A stretch of DNA of 64,000 nt from an uncultured Acetobacterium sp. (GCF_963664135.1 NZ_OY760905.1:1426001-1490000), one strand, 5' to 3'; positions 16,679 through 24,845 are shown, numbered from the stretch's first letter. Notes: generated by a model from the sequence alone, not told the origin. Translations and numbers: made by a program.

Positions 16679-17144
16679 CTAAATAAATCCTTCCATTACC
16701 AACCTGAACAACAATTTTTTTGACAGCCCCATCTAAACTGGTTAGATAGAGTGTCCCACCCTGGGATACCGTTCCATGTTCATAAAGATTTAAAACCGCA
16801 GCTCCAGTAAAATCTCCAGAAAACGTCAATGTTTTCACCGGTACATAAACTTTATGATTCACCCGATCTTTTGTCCAGGAAACTTGAACGCCACCATCCA
16901 AAAATCGAACCTGGCGACGATAACCATCCATGATTGCTTCATTTTGATACTCCAGCAACGTAAAGAGAATTTGCTCGCATTCTGACTCATAAGCGTCCTT
17001 GCTTATGCGATCACCGCTGCCAAATGCCGTCGTAAGCATGGCTACGGTGAGCAGTGACAAAATCGACAACGAAATCAATAATTCCATAATCGTATAACCA
17101 TTTTTAGATCTTAGAATTTTTTTATTCATACTCTTTTTATTCAT
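16668..17144 (-). CDS. minor pilin, FimT/GspH-like
   Basis: A 158-residue prepilin with leader ending KNG|YTIMELLISLSILSLLTV, Glu at +5. The soluble part has the alternating beta pattern of FimT/GspH (LLEYQNEAIMDGYRRQVRFLDGGVQV). Two near-identical N-terminal motifs (MNKK and SMNKK) offer alternative starts; the first has AGAGAGA upstream. It lies 49 bp after the major pilin gene. Confidence 0.78.
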   Translation of the reverse strand: MNKKSMNKKILRSKNGYTIMELLISLSILSLLTVAMLTTAFGSGDRISKDAYESECEQILFTLLEYQNEAIMDGYRRQVRFLDGGVQVSWTKDRVNHKVYVPVKTLTFSGDFTGAAVLNLYEHGTVSQGGTLYLTSLDGAVKKIVVQVGNGRIYLDGP

Positions 17145-17193
17145 GATCTCTCTAAATAACCCACTTTTGTATTCGTTTACATTCGATGTGTTT

Positions 17194-17565
17194 TTATTTC
17201 ACCGAATCGATCAATGTTATCTTGTTTGTCGCCGCATCGTAACTGAAGCTTTTTCCTTTACTAACGGCCAGCAATTCCGTACTTTTAATATAACCAACCC
17301 GATTCAGTTCGGTGATCAATTCATTAAAAGAATCGACACTTGCTGGTATCTTTCCAATTTCAGCTTGATAAAGTTCAATCGCACTTTCAACAATTCGAAT
17401 ATTCGCTAAATCTGTTTTTTTCTGAGCGTTTTCAAGAACACCAGTAAACTGTGGGATTGCCAAAGCTGCCAGCGCTCCTAAAATAGCAATCACGACAATA
17501 ATTTCCATCAATGTAAAGCCTGACACATTATTTAGCTGCTTGACTGATTTGCTTTTATTTCCCAC
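17194..17565 (-). CDS. major type IV pilin, ComGC/PilA/GspG-like
   Basis: A 123-residue prepilin: 16-residue leader ending VSG|FTLMEIIVVIAILGALAALAIPQF, the classical N-terminal helix with Glu at +5 and the conserved PQF. The C-terminal domain is small, with ETxxxIxLYxxExGKIPxxVDSF-like spacing typical of GspG/ComGC. The start codon is GTG with GGGGAT upstream. As first gene of the operon it is probably the most abundant subunit. No pilB, pilC, pilT or prepilin peptidase gene is near; these must be elsewhere. Confidence 0.85.
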   Translation of the reverse strand: MGNKSKSVKQLNNVSGFTLMEIIVVIAILGALAALAIPQFTGVLENAQKKTDLANIRIVESAIELYQAEIGKIPASVDSFNELITELNRVGYIKSTELLAVSKGKSFSYDAATNKITLIDSVK

Positions 17566-17612
17566 TTTTAATCCCCTATCTCTTTTTATTTGATATTACC
17601 ACTATTGGAAAA

Positions 17613-17645
17613 TAAAAAAAAGAGTAAAATTTAAACTTTACTCTT
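17613..17645 (-). terminator. terminator after the MocR regulator gene
   Basis: AAGAGTAAA pairs with TTTACTCTT around an 8-base loop, followed on the minus strand by eight T residues. It separates the regulator from the pilus operon, so the pilus genes need their own promoter in the 47 bp that remain; I see only weak candidates there. Confidence 0.8.
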
Positions 17646-17674
17646 CGATTAACGGCAGTCAAAATAAACTATTT

Positions 17675-19069
17675 CTATAATTCCCAAACTTTTTTGAGGA
17701 TATCAATTCCCTCGTAAATTTCGGTATCGGTTAATGAACCATATCCCAACAATACCATGCTTCGATAATTTTCTGGAAGTCCGTGGATAAAATAAGGGGA
17801 AACCGGATAAACCTTAACACCACCATCTAAAGCACGCACATACATCTCCTCCTCTGTCAGTCCGTTGTTCAGCTGTACCAGAAGGTGATGACCGGCATTC
17901 TCACCAGTTATTTTAACCCGATTGCCCCATTGTTTTAAAGCATTCATTAAAACGATCCGCTTTTCTTTGTAAACTTTTCTCATTTTGTTGACATGCTTTT
18001 CGAAAACACCATCGGCAATAAAAGCAGCAATCATTTTCTGCTCCAGACTGGAAACCGGAGAACTGATTGCATCCGCAATTTTCAGATAATTCTTTAATAA
18101 AACCTCAGGTAAAACCATATAACTAATCCGAATTGACGGAGCAATGGATTTTGAAAAGGTACCGATATAAATGACCTTGCCATTACTATCAATACTTTGA
18201 AGTGATGGCAGGGGCTTTTCATTGTAGCGAAATTCACTGTCATAATCATCCTCAATGATATAGCTTTCAGCTTCTTGATTGGCATAATTCAGCAGTTTAA
18301 TCCGCCGATCAATGGGCATGCTCATTCCCAGCGGGAATTGATGGGACGGCGTAACATAAACCGCCACGTCAGTATGGTCTTTTAATGGTTCAATTTGTAT
18401 CCCCTTTTCATCAATATCAACAGAAATGACCGGGTTCCCCATTTTTTCAAAAATATTGTATGCTTTCAGATAAACCGGATTTTCCAAGACAATAAATTTA
18501 TTCCGTCCCCATAGCAAACCCAATATTTGCAGCAAATGATCGGTTCCCGATCCGATAATGATCTGCTCCTCAGTACAACGCACTCCGCGGGATCGATAAA
18601 GTAAATCCACCAGCGCTTTTCGCAGCTCCAACTCCCCCTGAATATCCGGCTTATTTAATAAATTAAAATCATATTCATTAAAGGTTGACTTGAATATTTT
18701 ACGGAACGCCTCATAAGGGAAAATACGACGGTCAATTGCATTGGGTGAAAAATCAATTTTGATGGCCTCAGATTTTATCGTTCTAATATTTTTTTCTTGA
18801 ACACAGGCCTTTTGCTCCAATAAATAGGTGTCAATCTCGCAAACAAAATATCCCCTTTTGGGAATAGCCTCAAGATATCCCTCAGCCACCAGCTGACTAT
18901 AAGCCGTATCCACCGTATTAACACTCACCGCCAGATGACTGGCCAAACTCCGTTTTGAAGGGAGCTTTTCCCCATATTTTAAGCTGCCATCGGTAATTTC
19001 CTTTTTAATAAATTCGTATATCTCCACATAAAGAAACTCGCCCTTATTTTTAAACGGTATCGTAATCAT
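17675..19069 (-). CDS. MocR/PdxR-family regulator (GntR wHTH plus aminotransferase fold)
   Basis: A 464-residue fusion: a GntR-type winged helix (residues about 10-75; LPSKRSLASHLAVSVNTVDTAY) and a fold-type I aminotransferase domain. The PLP-binding lysine is in YIGTFSKSIAPSIRISYM and the Asp of the cofactor site in IIEDDYDSEFRY. MocR regulators sense PLP; the PdxR subgroup controls B6 synthesis and salvage. Here the gene is divergent from a pyridoxal kinase gene, which strongly suggests that target. The ATG at 19069 is five bases from AGGAG; an adjacent GTG is too close. Confidence 0.87.
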   Translation of the reverse strand: MITIPFKNKGEFLYVEIYEFIKKEITDGSLKYGEKLPSKRSLASHLAVSVNTVDTAYSQLVAEGYLEAIPKRGYFVCEIDTYLLEQKACVQEKNIRTIKSEAIKIDFSPNAIDRRIFPYEAFRKIFKSTFNEYDFNLLNKPDIQGELELRKALVDLLYRSRGVRCTEEQIIIGSGTDHLLQILGLLWGRNKFIVLENPVYLKAYNIFEKMGNPVISVDIDEKGIQIEPLKDHTDVAVYVTPSHQFPLGMSMPIDRRIKLLNYANQEAESYIIEDDYDSEFRYNEKPLPSLQSIDSNGKVIYIGTFSKSIAPSIRISYMVLPEVLLKNYLKIADAISSPVSSLEQKMIAAFIADGVFEKHVNKMRKVYKEKRIVLMNALKQWGNRVKITGENAGHHLLVQLNNGLTEEEMYVRALDGGVKVYPVSPYFIHGLPENYRSMVLLGYGSLTDTEIYEGIDILKKVWEL

Positions 19070-19083
19070 CACAGCTCCTTATC

Positions 19084-19182
19084 TGAACCCATAGTACTAA
19101 TATAAACTGATACTTTTTACAGGTTCAATTCTATCATATAATGATATAATTTAAAAAGCAAAAGTGAATCAAGGAGATCCAA
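19084..19182. promoter_or_regulatory. divergent regulator/kinase control region
   Basis: Only about 113 bp separate the two starts. On the plus strand there are two TATAAT-like -10 boxes near 19137 and 19144 ahead of CAAGGAG. The half sites TGAACC (from 19085) and GGTTCA (from 19122) form a widely spaced inverted repeat, and AGTACT/GATACT repeats lie between them. MocR regulators bind spaced sites of this kind; the exact operator is not proven by the sequence. Confidence 0.4.
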
Positions 19183-20034
19183 ATGCAAACTAAACAAAAG
19201 CGGGTTGCCGCTATTCATGATATTTCCTGCGTGGGCCGCTGTTCGCTAACCGTGGCTTTGCCCATTATCTCCGCCGCCGGATTTGACACCAGTGTCTTGC
19301 CAACGGCTGTTTTATCCACGCACACCGGAGGTTTTGAAAACTTTACTTACCGGGATTTAACTGCCGACATCCGTCCTATTTCTGATCACTGGCAATCCCT
19401 TAATCTAGAATTTGATGCCTTATACAGCGGTTTTTTAGGTTCATTTGAACAGATTGATCTGGTTGCAACGCTGTTTGACACCTTTCAAACAGAAAAAACC
19501 CTGATTCTGGTTGATCCGGTGATGGCTGATCATGGCGAGCTCTATTCAATTTATACTCAGGAAATGGCCAAAGGCATGACCAAGCTTTGTGCCAAAGCGG
19601 ATATTATCGTACCCAATCTCACCGAAGCGGCCTTCTTATTGGACGAACCCTATGTCGGTGAAAACTATGATCAAAACTATGTTGAAGAACTGCTGGTTAA
19701 ATTATCTCAATTGGGTTCTAAAAAAGTAGTGCTAACCGGCATTTCATTTGATGACTCAAAGCTTGGTGCCGCTACCTATGACGCCGATGCCAATACCTTT
19801 GATTATGCTTTCAATGACCGGATATCCGATTTTTTCCATGGTACCGGCGATATCTTTGGGAGTACCCTGCTTTCAGCGCTGCTAAACGATTTTAGTTTGA
19901 AAGACTCCTCTCAAATTGCAGTTGACTATACCCGGGAATGTATTATCAAAACAGTCGAACTCAATCAGGAAAAACGTTATGGTGTCTGTTTTGAACGTGC
20001 CATCCCCTACCTGATCAAACGATTGGGATTATAA
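19183..20034 (+). CDS. pyridoxal/pyridoxamine kinase (PdxY/PdxK-like)
   Basis: A 283-residue ribokinase-like kinase that phosphorylates pyridoxal (and relatives) to PLP in the salvage route. It begins with VAAIHDISCVGRCSLTVALPIISAAG, has THTGGFENF, LVDPVMADHGELY and NLTEAAFLL, and the C-terminal anion hole HGTGDIFGS with the catalytic Asp. The start is the ATG at 19183 with AAGGAG eight bases upstream. Gene pairing with the PdxR-like regulator supports the B6 function. Confidence 0.88.
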   Translation: MQTKQKRVAAIHDISCVGRCSLTVALPIISAAGFDTSVLPTAVLSTHTGGFENFTYRDLTADIRPISDHWQSLNLEFDALYSGFLGSFEQIDLVATLFDTFQTEKTLILVDPVMADHGELYSIYTQEMAKGMTKLCAKADIIVPNLTEAAFLLDEPYVGENYDQNYVEELLVKLSQLGSKKVVLTGISFDDSKLGAATYDADANTFDYAFNDRISDFFHGTGDIFGSTLLSALLNDFSLKDSSQIAVDYTRECIIKTVELNQEKRYGVCFERAIPYLIKRLGL

Positions 20035-20057
20035 TTTCTTATAATCCTCACTGCAAC

Positions 20058-20100
20058 GAAACGAATAAAGGGCGATCAATGATCGCCCTTTATTCGTTTC
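20058..20100. terminator. perfect palindromic bidirectional terminator
   Basis: A perfect 20-bp stem with a 3-base loop between the convergent kinase and recX genes. The top of the stem (GGGCGATC AAT GATCGCCC) is the same hairpin seen in the REP-like repeats at 37467 and 45387. Confidence 0.8.
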
Positions 20101-20102
20101 AC

Positions 20103-20783
20103 CTAGTCTTCGTTCATCTGATCCAGTTTCTCATTGATCATCTCATAAGGATAACCCCGACCCATCAGGCTTTTTTTAATCCGAAACATCAAATCCTTAC
20201 CCTGAGCGCCCTTATTCCCATGGGTCCTGGCATATTTTTCGTAATCCCGATTTAATTTTTCTCTTAATTTCTTTTCAGCAACAGCAATTTCTTCCTCACT
20301 TAACTCGGGAGGTTCTTCCTCTGAAATCAATATCCGGATAATATCCAGGATCATATCATTGGGATAGCCCATTCTTCCCAACTTATCATAAAGTTTTTTT
20401 CGTTTTTGAGCAGTGGTTTGTCCATTCAAGGTTCGCAAATTTTTCTTGGCAACCGCTTCGCAGCTTTTATATTCCTCTTCCTTTGGGAAAAGATCTTCCA
20501 GCGTAAGCAGTAATTCATCGCTAATTCCGCGTTTTTTTAAATCCTGAAGCATTCGTCGGGATCCGTAATAATTCAGATATCGATTGTTTTCCACATAATT
20601 TTTCAGATAAACCACATCATCAATGTATCGATATTCTCCCAACTTTGCGATCACCTGATTGATGATTTCAGCCGCCACATCCTTTTTCTTGAGGTATTCG
20701 ACCATTTCACTGGTAGTTCGGGACTTAAATGACAGGTATTTTACTGCCAAATCCATCGCTTTTTCCTTTGTGATTGTTGCCAT
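20103..20783 (-). CDS. recX: RecX-family regulator of RecA
   Basis: A 226-residue all-helical protein with repeated three-helix RecX modules: ALKYLSFKSRTTSEMVEYLKKK-type first repeat (written AVKYLSFKSRT here), YIDDVVYLKNYVENNRYLNYYGSRRM in the second, and a C-terminal MGRGYPYEMINEKLD. RecX inhibits RecA filament growth. The start at 20783 follows AGGAGGAAGAAA. Directly upstream of this ribosome site is the terminator hairpin of the preceding gene, so recX is probably expressed by read-through. recA is not in the window. Confidence 0.85.
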   Translation of the reverse strand: MATITKEKAMDLAVKYLSFKSRTTSEMVEYLKKKDVAAEIINQVIAKLGEYRYIDDVVYLKNYVENNRYLNYYGSRRMLQDLKKRGISDELLLTLEDLFPKEEEYKSCEAVAKKNLRTLNGQTTAQKRKKLYDKLGRMGYPNDMILDIIRILISEEEPPELSEEEIAVAEKKLREKLNRDYEKYARTHGNKGAQGKDLMFRIKKSLMGRGYPYEMINEKLDQMNED

Positions 20784-20795
20784 TTTCTTCCTCCT

Positions 20796-20827
20796 AAAAA
20801 AAATCACCAACATTAGCCGGTGATTTT
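20796..20827 (-). terminator. terminator between the small exported protein gene and recX
   Basis: AAATCACC and GGTGATTT form a stem, followed by eight T residues on the minus strand. The T run ends one or two bases before the recX AGGAGG. Confidence 0.75.
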
Positions 20828-20846
20828 CAGATTGAACTTGTAATTG

Positions 20847-21410
20847 TTATTTTGTATGTGCTTTTAAGTCAGCAAGCATCGTCGAAAAGTCTTTTGTGTC
20901 TGACAGGGGTACCATTGCTTCGACACATTCCAACTTGCCGATATTTTTATTTTCATTTATATTTTTATAAGCCTCAATCAGATTCTGAGCTTCCTCCAAT
21001 GATGTCGAAGTTCCTATTTTTACCCCATCTAAAATGACCGATGCTCCATTTACATAAAGTTCAATTCCCTTACTGTTCAAAACTTTGATACAGGTATCAA
21101 AATCCATGGGATCCTCAACTCTTGCCGGAATCAGTTCAAACCCATCGCCCAAATGAAGGTTGTCATAATTATAGCATGCAACAAGATCCTTCTCAATCCG
21201 ATCTACCGCTGATTTAAATACACTGGAAGTTTGTACATAACCAAGACTTTCGCCATGATAAAATACTTCATATCCCTGAGTCTGCGCACTAACAACCCCT
21301 ACTGAAGCCATAATAAACAAAATCATAATGGTTACAATTGTACTTCTCTGTCTTTTTTTCTTTCGTCTAATTTTGCGTTTTTCGCGTTCAATCTTTACAG
21401 ATTCATCCAT
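20847..21410 (-). CDS. exported/membrane-anchored protein of unknown function, paralogous to the N-terminus of the M23 protein
   Basis: A 187-residue protein with a very basic N-terminus (KRKIRRKKKRQR), one hydrophobic segment ending VVSAQTQGYEV, then an extracytoplasmic domain. The segment after the membrane helix (QTQGYEVFYHGESLGYVQTSSVFKSAVDRI) matches the same place in the M23 peptidase upstream (QTRAYEVIYKGTSIGCVDDLRVLETAV), so the two share an extracytoplasmic module. No enzyme motif is seen. Each of the two genes has its own promoter, and the promoters share an identical core. Confidence 0.65.
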   Translation of the reverse strand: MDESVKIEREKRKIRRKKKRQRSTIVTIMILFIMASVGVVSAQTQGYEVFYHGESLGYVQTSSVFKSAVDRIEKDLVACYNYDNLHLGDGFELIPARVEDPMDFDTCIKVLNSKGIELYVNGASVILDGVKIGTSTSLEEAQNLIEAYKNINENKNIGKLECVEAMVPLSDTKDFSTMLADLKAHTK

Positions 21411-21452
21411 TTATTTACCTCTTGTTGTTATTCGTTACGTTTTCGTTACATT

Positions 21453-21481
21453 ATGATACCATATCCACACAACTTCCGCAA
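21453..21481 (-). promoter_or_regulatory. sigma-A promoter of the small exported protein gene
   Basis: Minus-strand TTGCGG, 17-bp spacer, TATCAT. The bases ATATGGTATCATA around the -10 are identical to those of the M23 peptidase promoter at 22992. Confidence 0.6.
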
Positions 21482-21491
21482 GATTTTTCGC

Positions 21492-21517
21492 AAAAAAAGA
21501 CACCGTTTTTACGGTGT
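21492..21517 (-). terminator. terminator downstream of the M23 peptidase gene
   Basis: ACACCGT / ACGGTGT stem with a 4-base loop and seven T residues on the minus strand. A full-length palindromic repeat lies between the peptidase stop codon and this terminator. Confidence 0.8.
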
Positions 21518-21544
21518 TAAGACTATAGACATTCAAATAAAGTA

Positions 21545-21643
21545 GTACCGACAATTGTTACATCATGTTGTATGCATCAAGGCGGACACGGCGATAGCCT
21601 GTCCGATCTTGCAGCATACAACAGATTAACAATTGGTCGGTAC
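21545..21643. repeat. 99-bp imperfect palindromic repeat, full-length copy
   Basis: Same structure as the copy at 4708: ends GTACCGACAATTGTTA and TAACAATTGGTCGGTAC, middle arms TGTTGTATGC and GCATACAACA, and a self-complementary centre. The middle-arm difference between the copies (TTGTTTGC here TTGTATGC) is compensated on the other strand (GCAAACAA, here GCATACAA), so base pairing is conserved. Confidence 0.88.
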
Positions 21644-21656
21644 GGTAGTGTTATTT

Positions 21657-22958
21657 CTAAATATAATCGCCGGTGCTGATACTGAAGTAATTGCTGATTG
21701 GCTGTGCTTCATCATTTACTCTTACTTCAAAATGGACATGATTAGCGGTTGATGAACCTGTTGATCCCATACCACCAATGCGTTGACCCTGGGTTACGGT
21801 TTGACCTTCTGATACATCCACTGAGCTAAAATGCCCATATAATGTGGAATAGCCATTGCCGTGATCAATAATCACGCATTTTCCATAGCCGCCATACCAG
21901 CTGGATAAGGTAACTGTTCCTGAAGCAGCCGCATAAACCGAAGTGCCTTCGCTGTTGAGGATATCCACAGCTGCGCCACGATAATGATTACTGTAATAAC
22001 CGCCATCATAGTTTCTAAAAATTTCGCCAACTCGACCACTGGCTGGCAGAATAAACTGAGCCTGAGGTGTTTCGGCTGCCGGTTCTGCGACGGGAACTTC
22101 AACTACCGGACTTTCCGACACCGGCGCTTCTGCCACTGGCGCTTCGGCCACCGGGTTTTCCTGAACCGGGGTCTCCACAGCTGGGGTTTCGACGATGGGT
22201 GCCTCTACCACTGGTGCCTCTACTACTGGGGTTTCAGTTACCGGGGTTTCTGCCACTGGCGTTGTCTCTGTGATTGGCACATCAACTTCCTGGGCGGCTA
22301 TCACCGGGGACTCTAAAACGGGTGTTTCGACTGTCGGTACTTCTACCGAAGCAGCCGAAAGTGTCGTATTGTCGGCAACGCTAGCGGTATTTCGGGCGGG
22401 TTCTTCCGAATATCCATTCCCAGCCGGTGTTTCAACAGTTACTGCCAGCATTGACGTTTCTGGTTCCTGTGTATCTTCCGTTTGTTGAAGACTATCGGCC
22501 TGGGCCACTTCAACCTTTTCCTGCGTTCTTATTTCCACAATTTCCTTGGCTACTTCTGCGGTTGTCAAAACTTCGGTAGCCCGGGTCGGACGAATTTCGT
22601 AATCTGTCCCGCCTCTGTTTATTCTACCGCTTTTTCCTTTGTTTGCATCACTTACTGCCGTTTCTAATACGCGCAAATCATCAACACAACCAATGCTTGT
22701 GCCTTTATAAATAACCTCATATGCCCGGGTTTGTGCATCCACAGCCCCAGCTCCCAATAATACTAAAAAAGTACTGACTACGACAGCTGAACCTCTTAAT
22801 TTAAATAGTTTTCTTTTGTCGTTACTCTTAGTATCAGCATAATTGACATGCTCACTCTCGACGAATTCATCATGTTCAACTTTTTGGGTCGACCAATTAA
22901 ATCGATACTTTTTTAATCTCGCTCTGACTTTTTCAAAAATATTCTGAGTTTTTTCCAT
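21657..22958 (-). CDS. secreted M23 (LytM-type) peptidase with Pro/Val/Glu spacer
   Basis: A 433-residue protein: cytoplasmic N-terminus, membrane segment at about residues 55-76 (VVVSTFLVLLGAGAVDAQT), the exported module shared with the next gene, a 150-residue ETPVVEAP-type repeat spacer that could span the cell wall, and a C-terminal M23 endopeptidase. The zinc and catalytic motifs are complete: HYRGAAVDI, HGNGYSTLYGH and HVHFEV. Such enzymes cut peptidoglycan cross-links or interpeptide bonds. The membrane anchor plus spacer suggests local wall remodelling. Confidence 0.87.
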   Translation of the reverse strand: MEKTQNIFEKVRARLKKYRFNWSTQKVEHDEFVESEHVNYADTKSNDKRKLFKLRGSAVVVSTFLVLLGAGAVDAQTRAYEVIYKGTSIGCVDDLRVLETAVSDANKGKSGRINRGGTDYEIRPTRATEVLTTAEVAKEIVEIRTQEKVEVAQADSLQQTEDTQEPETSMLAVTVETPAGNGYSEEPARNTASVADNTTLSAASVEVPTVETPVLESPVIAAQEVDVPITETTPVAETPVTETPVVEAPVVEAPIVETPAVETPVQENPVAEAPVAEAPVSESPVVEVPVAEPAAETPQAQFILPASGRVGEIFRNYDGGYYSNHYRGAAVDILNSEGTSVYAAASGTVTLSSWYGGYGKCVIIDHGNGYSTLYGHFSSVDVSEGQTVTQGQRIGGMGSTGSSTANHVHFEVRVNDEAQPISNYFSISTGDYI

Positions 22959-22991
22959 GTCTCGTTTCCTCGTTACAATTTATTTACAAAT

Positions 22992-23020
22992 ATGATACCA
23001 TATGGTTTTATATTTTACAA
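22992..23020 (-). promoter_or_regulatory. sigma-A promoter of the M23 peptidase gene
   Basis: Minus-strand TTGTAA, 17-bp spacer, TATCAT, with the same ATATGGTATCATA core as the promoter at 21453. Confidence 0.6.
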
Positions 23021-23101
23021 GTAATTTGTATTTATAATTCCATTTTTATCTATATATAGTATCTATTTATAACGAGAAGATAATTATTATCAGTATACCA
23101 C

Positions 23102-24403
23102 TTAATAATCACCATCATTCCAGCCTAATATTTTAATCAGACGTAATTCTGAATAACCATAGGCACTGGCCGGATAATTGATTCGATCCGTTGTGTTTGA
23201 ATTGATGAGATAATCCAGCATGTTCCCATCATTATCGGTGACTACATCTGTAATAATAACCGAATGGAGCCATTCATCGTCCTGCCCGTACTGTAAAATA
23301 TCGCCGACCGCTCCGCTATAGACATTGTCATCCACGATGGCCGACAACCCATAACCATCATTTTCACTGGCATAGGTATAAAATTCTTCGACACCGGCCC
23401 AGGCAGGGCTTCGACCCGTCTCGTATTCATCAAGATCTACTTCCTCGCCATACCATTTCCACTGGGTATTAACATCACCAAAATAATCCATTGGAATTCC
23501 CCCGGCATAAAGGCACTGGGAAATATAGTTATTGCAATTACCGCCATAGGTGTCATAAACACCAAATTTATTATCATTACGAACGACTTCGACAGGATCA
23601 ACCCATCTCATGGCATAATCGATCGCTGCAACGGCATCATACTCGTTGTCAACTTCAGGTTCCCAGCTTTCCACTTCCCCAGAATTAAAGGATTCTTTTT
23701 CCGATGATAACTCTTCAACCACCGATAAAGAATTATCCAACAAACCTTCTGCCACGACCTCCGGTTCTTCATAACTGTCGGCAATAGCTTCTTCCAGCAT
23801 CAGAAAACTGTCTTCTTCTTTATAATGCTCTGATACTACGTAACCATCTGCTGTTTTATCTAAATAAAAAGTATGGGCAATCCCTGAACTTGAGGAATCT
23901 ACATCCGGAATGAAAGCAAAATTTACCGTATGATCTTCAAGTAAAGCCACTTCGACCATACCCGCTTCTTCATTGATACGTGTAATAGTTAAACCACATT
24001 GGTAATCGGTCATTTTAAGATCATTGCTCTGATTAAGTCGCATTCTAATTAGATAATCCATGGCACTTTGATTAATCCAGGCATTTTCACTGGATGGGTC
24101 TTCAAACAATGCCGTTATATCTGTCGTTTCCAGATTTGCGGTTGCCTGAAAATAAGCTTCGAAGTATTCTGTTATGGGTTTAAGCATTTCATCATCCATT
24201 TCCTCCTCACCTTCACGAAGCTTTATCGCGCCACTGTCTGCCCCTGGATTTTCACCGATTGAATTATCGCTTAAACTTTCCGGAAGGGAGTAAGAATTAG
24301 CCAGTACCCCAACACAAATGACGCCCATCGCCATTAGTGTCATTAATACAAGACAGATGACAACACGTTTCCTTTTTCGTTTTAAAATTCTTCTTCTTTT
24401 CAT
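23102..24403 (-). CDS. exported protein with C-terminal Amidase_6-like domain
   Basis: A 433-residue protein with a basic N-terminus, a membrane/signal segment (VVICLVLMTLMAMGVICVGVLA), a central domain of about 200 residues with NTF2-like character, and a C-terminal domain of about 150 residues resembling Pfam Amidase_6. That domain has YDAVAAIDYAMRWV, the GGNCNNYISQCLYAGG cysteine motif, WLHSVIITDV with a histidine, and a final YSELRLIKI. The family is papain-like and thought to act on the cell wall. The start is the ATG at 24403 with AAGGGAAGAG upstream. Confidence 0.75.
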   Translation of the reverse strand: MKRRRILKRKRKRVVICLVLMTLMAMGVICVGVLANSYSLPESLSDNSIGENPGADSGAIKLREGEEEMDDEMLKPITEYFEAYFQATANLETTDITALFEDPSSENAWINQSAMDYLIRMRLNQSNDLKMTDYQCGLTITRINEEAGMVEVALLEDHTVNFAFIPDVDSSSSGIAHTFYLDKTADGYVVSEHYKEEDSFLMLEEAIADSYEEPEVVAEGLLDNSLSVVEELSSEKESFNSGEVESWEPEVDNEYDAVAAIDYAMRWVDPVEVVRNDNKFGVYDTYGGNCNNYISQCLYAGGIPMDYFGDVNTQWKWYGEEVDLDEYETGRSPAWAGVEEFYTYASENDGYGLSAIVDDNVYSGAVGDILQYGQDDEWLHSVIITDVVTDNDGNMLDYLINSNTTDRINYPASAYGYSELRLIKILGWNDGDY

Positions 24404-24506
24404 AATCTCTTCCCTTTCCAGCATTTGTAACAATTATATATCTTAAATGTGTTTTTCTTGTGAACGTATTATGAATATCCCAAAATAAAACTTTTTCTCA
24501 AAAAAT

Positions 24507-24529
24507 AAAAAAAAACAGCTCTCGCTGTC
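24507..24529 (-). terminator. terminator of the tRNA operon
   Basis: ACAGC / GCTGT stem with GAGA loop and at least nine T residues on the minus strand, about 15 bases after the CCA end of tRNA-Phe. Confidence 0.75.
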
Positions 24530-24544
24530 ATCTTTTTTAAGTGG

Positions 24545-24620
24545 TGGTGCCCAAAGGCGGAATCGAACCACCGACACGGGGATTTTCAGTCCCCTGCTCT
24601 ACCGACTGAGCTATTTGGGC
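24545..24620 (-). tRNA. tRNA-Phe (GAA)
   Basis: A 76-nt cloverleaf with acceptor GCCCAAA/TTTGGGC, D arm GCTCAGTCGGTAGAGC, anticodon loop CTGAAAA (GAA), T arm with TTCGATT, and an encoded 3' CCA. Last gene of a three-tRNA operon. Confidence 0.96.
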
Positions 24621-24655
24621 ATATAGTTTTTTCTCGAAAATTTGGCAAAAAAATA

Positions 24656-24732
24656 TGGTGGGCCTTCAGGGGCTCGAACCCCGGACCTACCGGTTATGAG
24701 CCGGTTGCTCTAACCAACTGAGCTAAAGGCCC
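24656..24732 (-). tRNA. tRNA with CAT anticodon, probably tRNA-Ile2 (lysidine type)
   Basis: A 77-nt cloverleaf with acceptor GGGCCTT/AAGGCCC, anticodon loop CTCATAA (CAT), T loop TTCGAGC and encoded CCA. The C4-G69 and C5-G68 pairs in the acceptor stem are recognised by TilS in known Ile2 tRNAs and are absent in elongator Met tRNAs. I therefore favour Ile2 that reads AUA after lysidine modification; elongator Met remains possible. Confidence 0.85.
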
Positions 24733-24753
24733 CCAAAATACATTTAAAAAAAA

Positions 24754-24830
24754 TGGTCGAGGTGAGAGGATTCGAACCTCCGGCCCCATGGTCCCAAACC
24801 ATGTGCGCTACCAAACTGCGCTACACCTCG
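24754..24830 (-). tRNA. tRNA-Pro (TGG)
   Basis: A 77-nt cloverleaf with acceptor CGAGGTG/CACCTCG, the Pro-specific D arm GCGCAGTTTGGTAGCGC, anticodon loop TTTGGGA (TGG) and encoded CCA. First gene of the tRNA operon. Confidence 0.96.
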
Positions 24831-24845
24831 ATACAATACTTATCT

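Noticed and set aside
22195..22488. Plus-strand frames opposite the Pro/Val/Glu repeats of the M23 protein
   Set aside because: Repetitive shadows of the spacer region with no start signal or family match.
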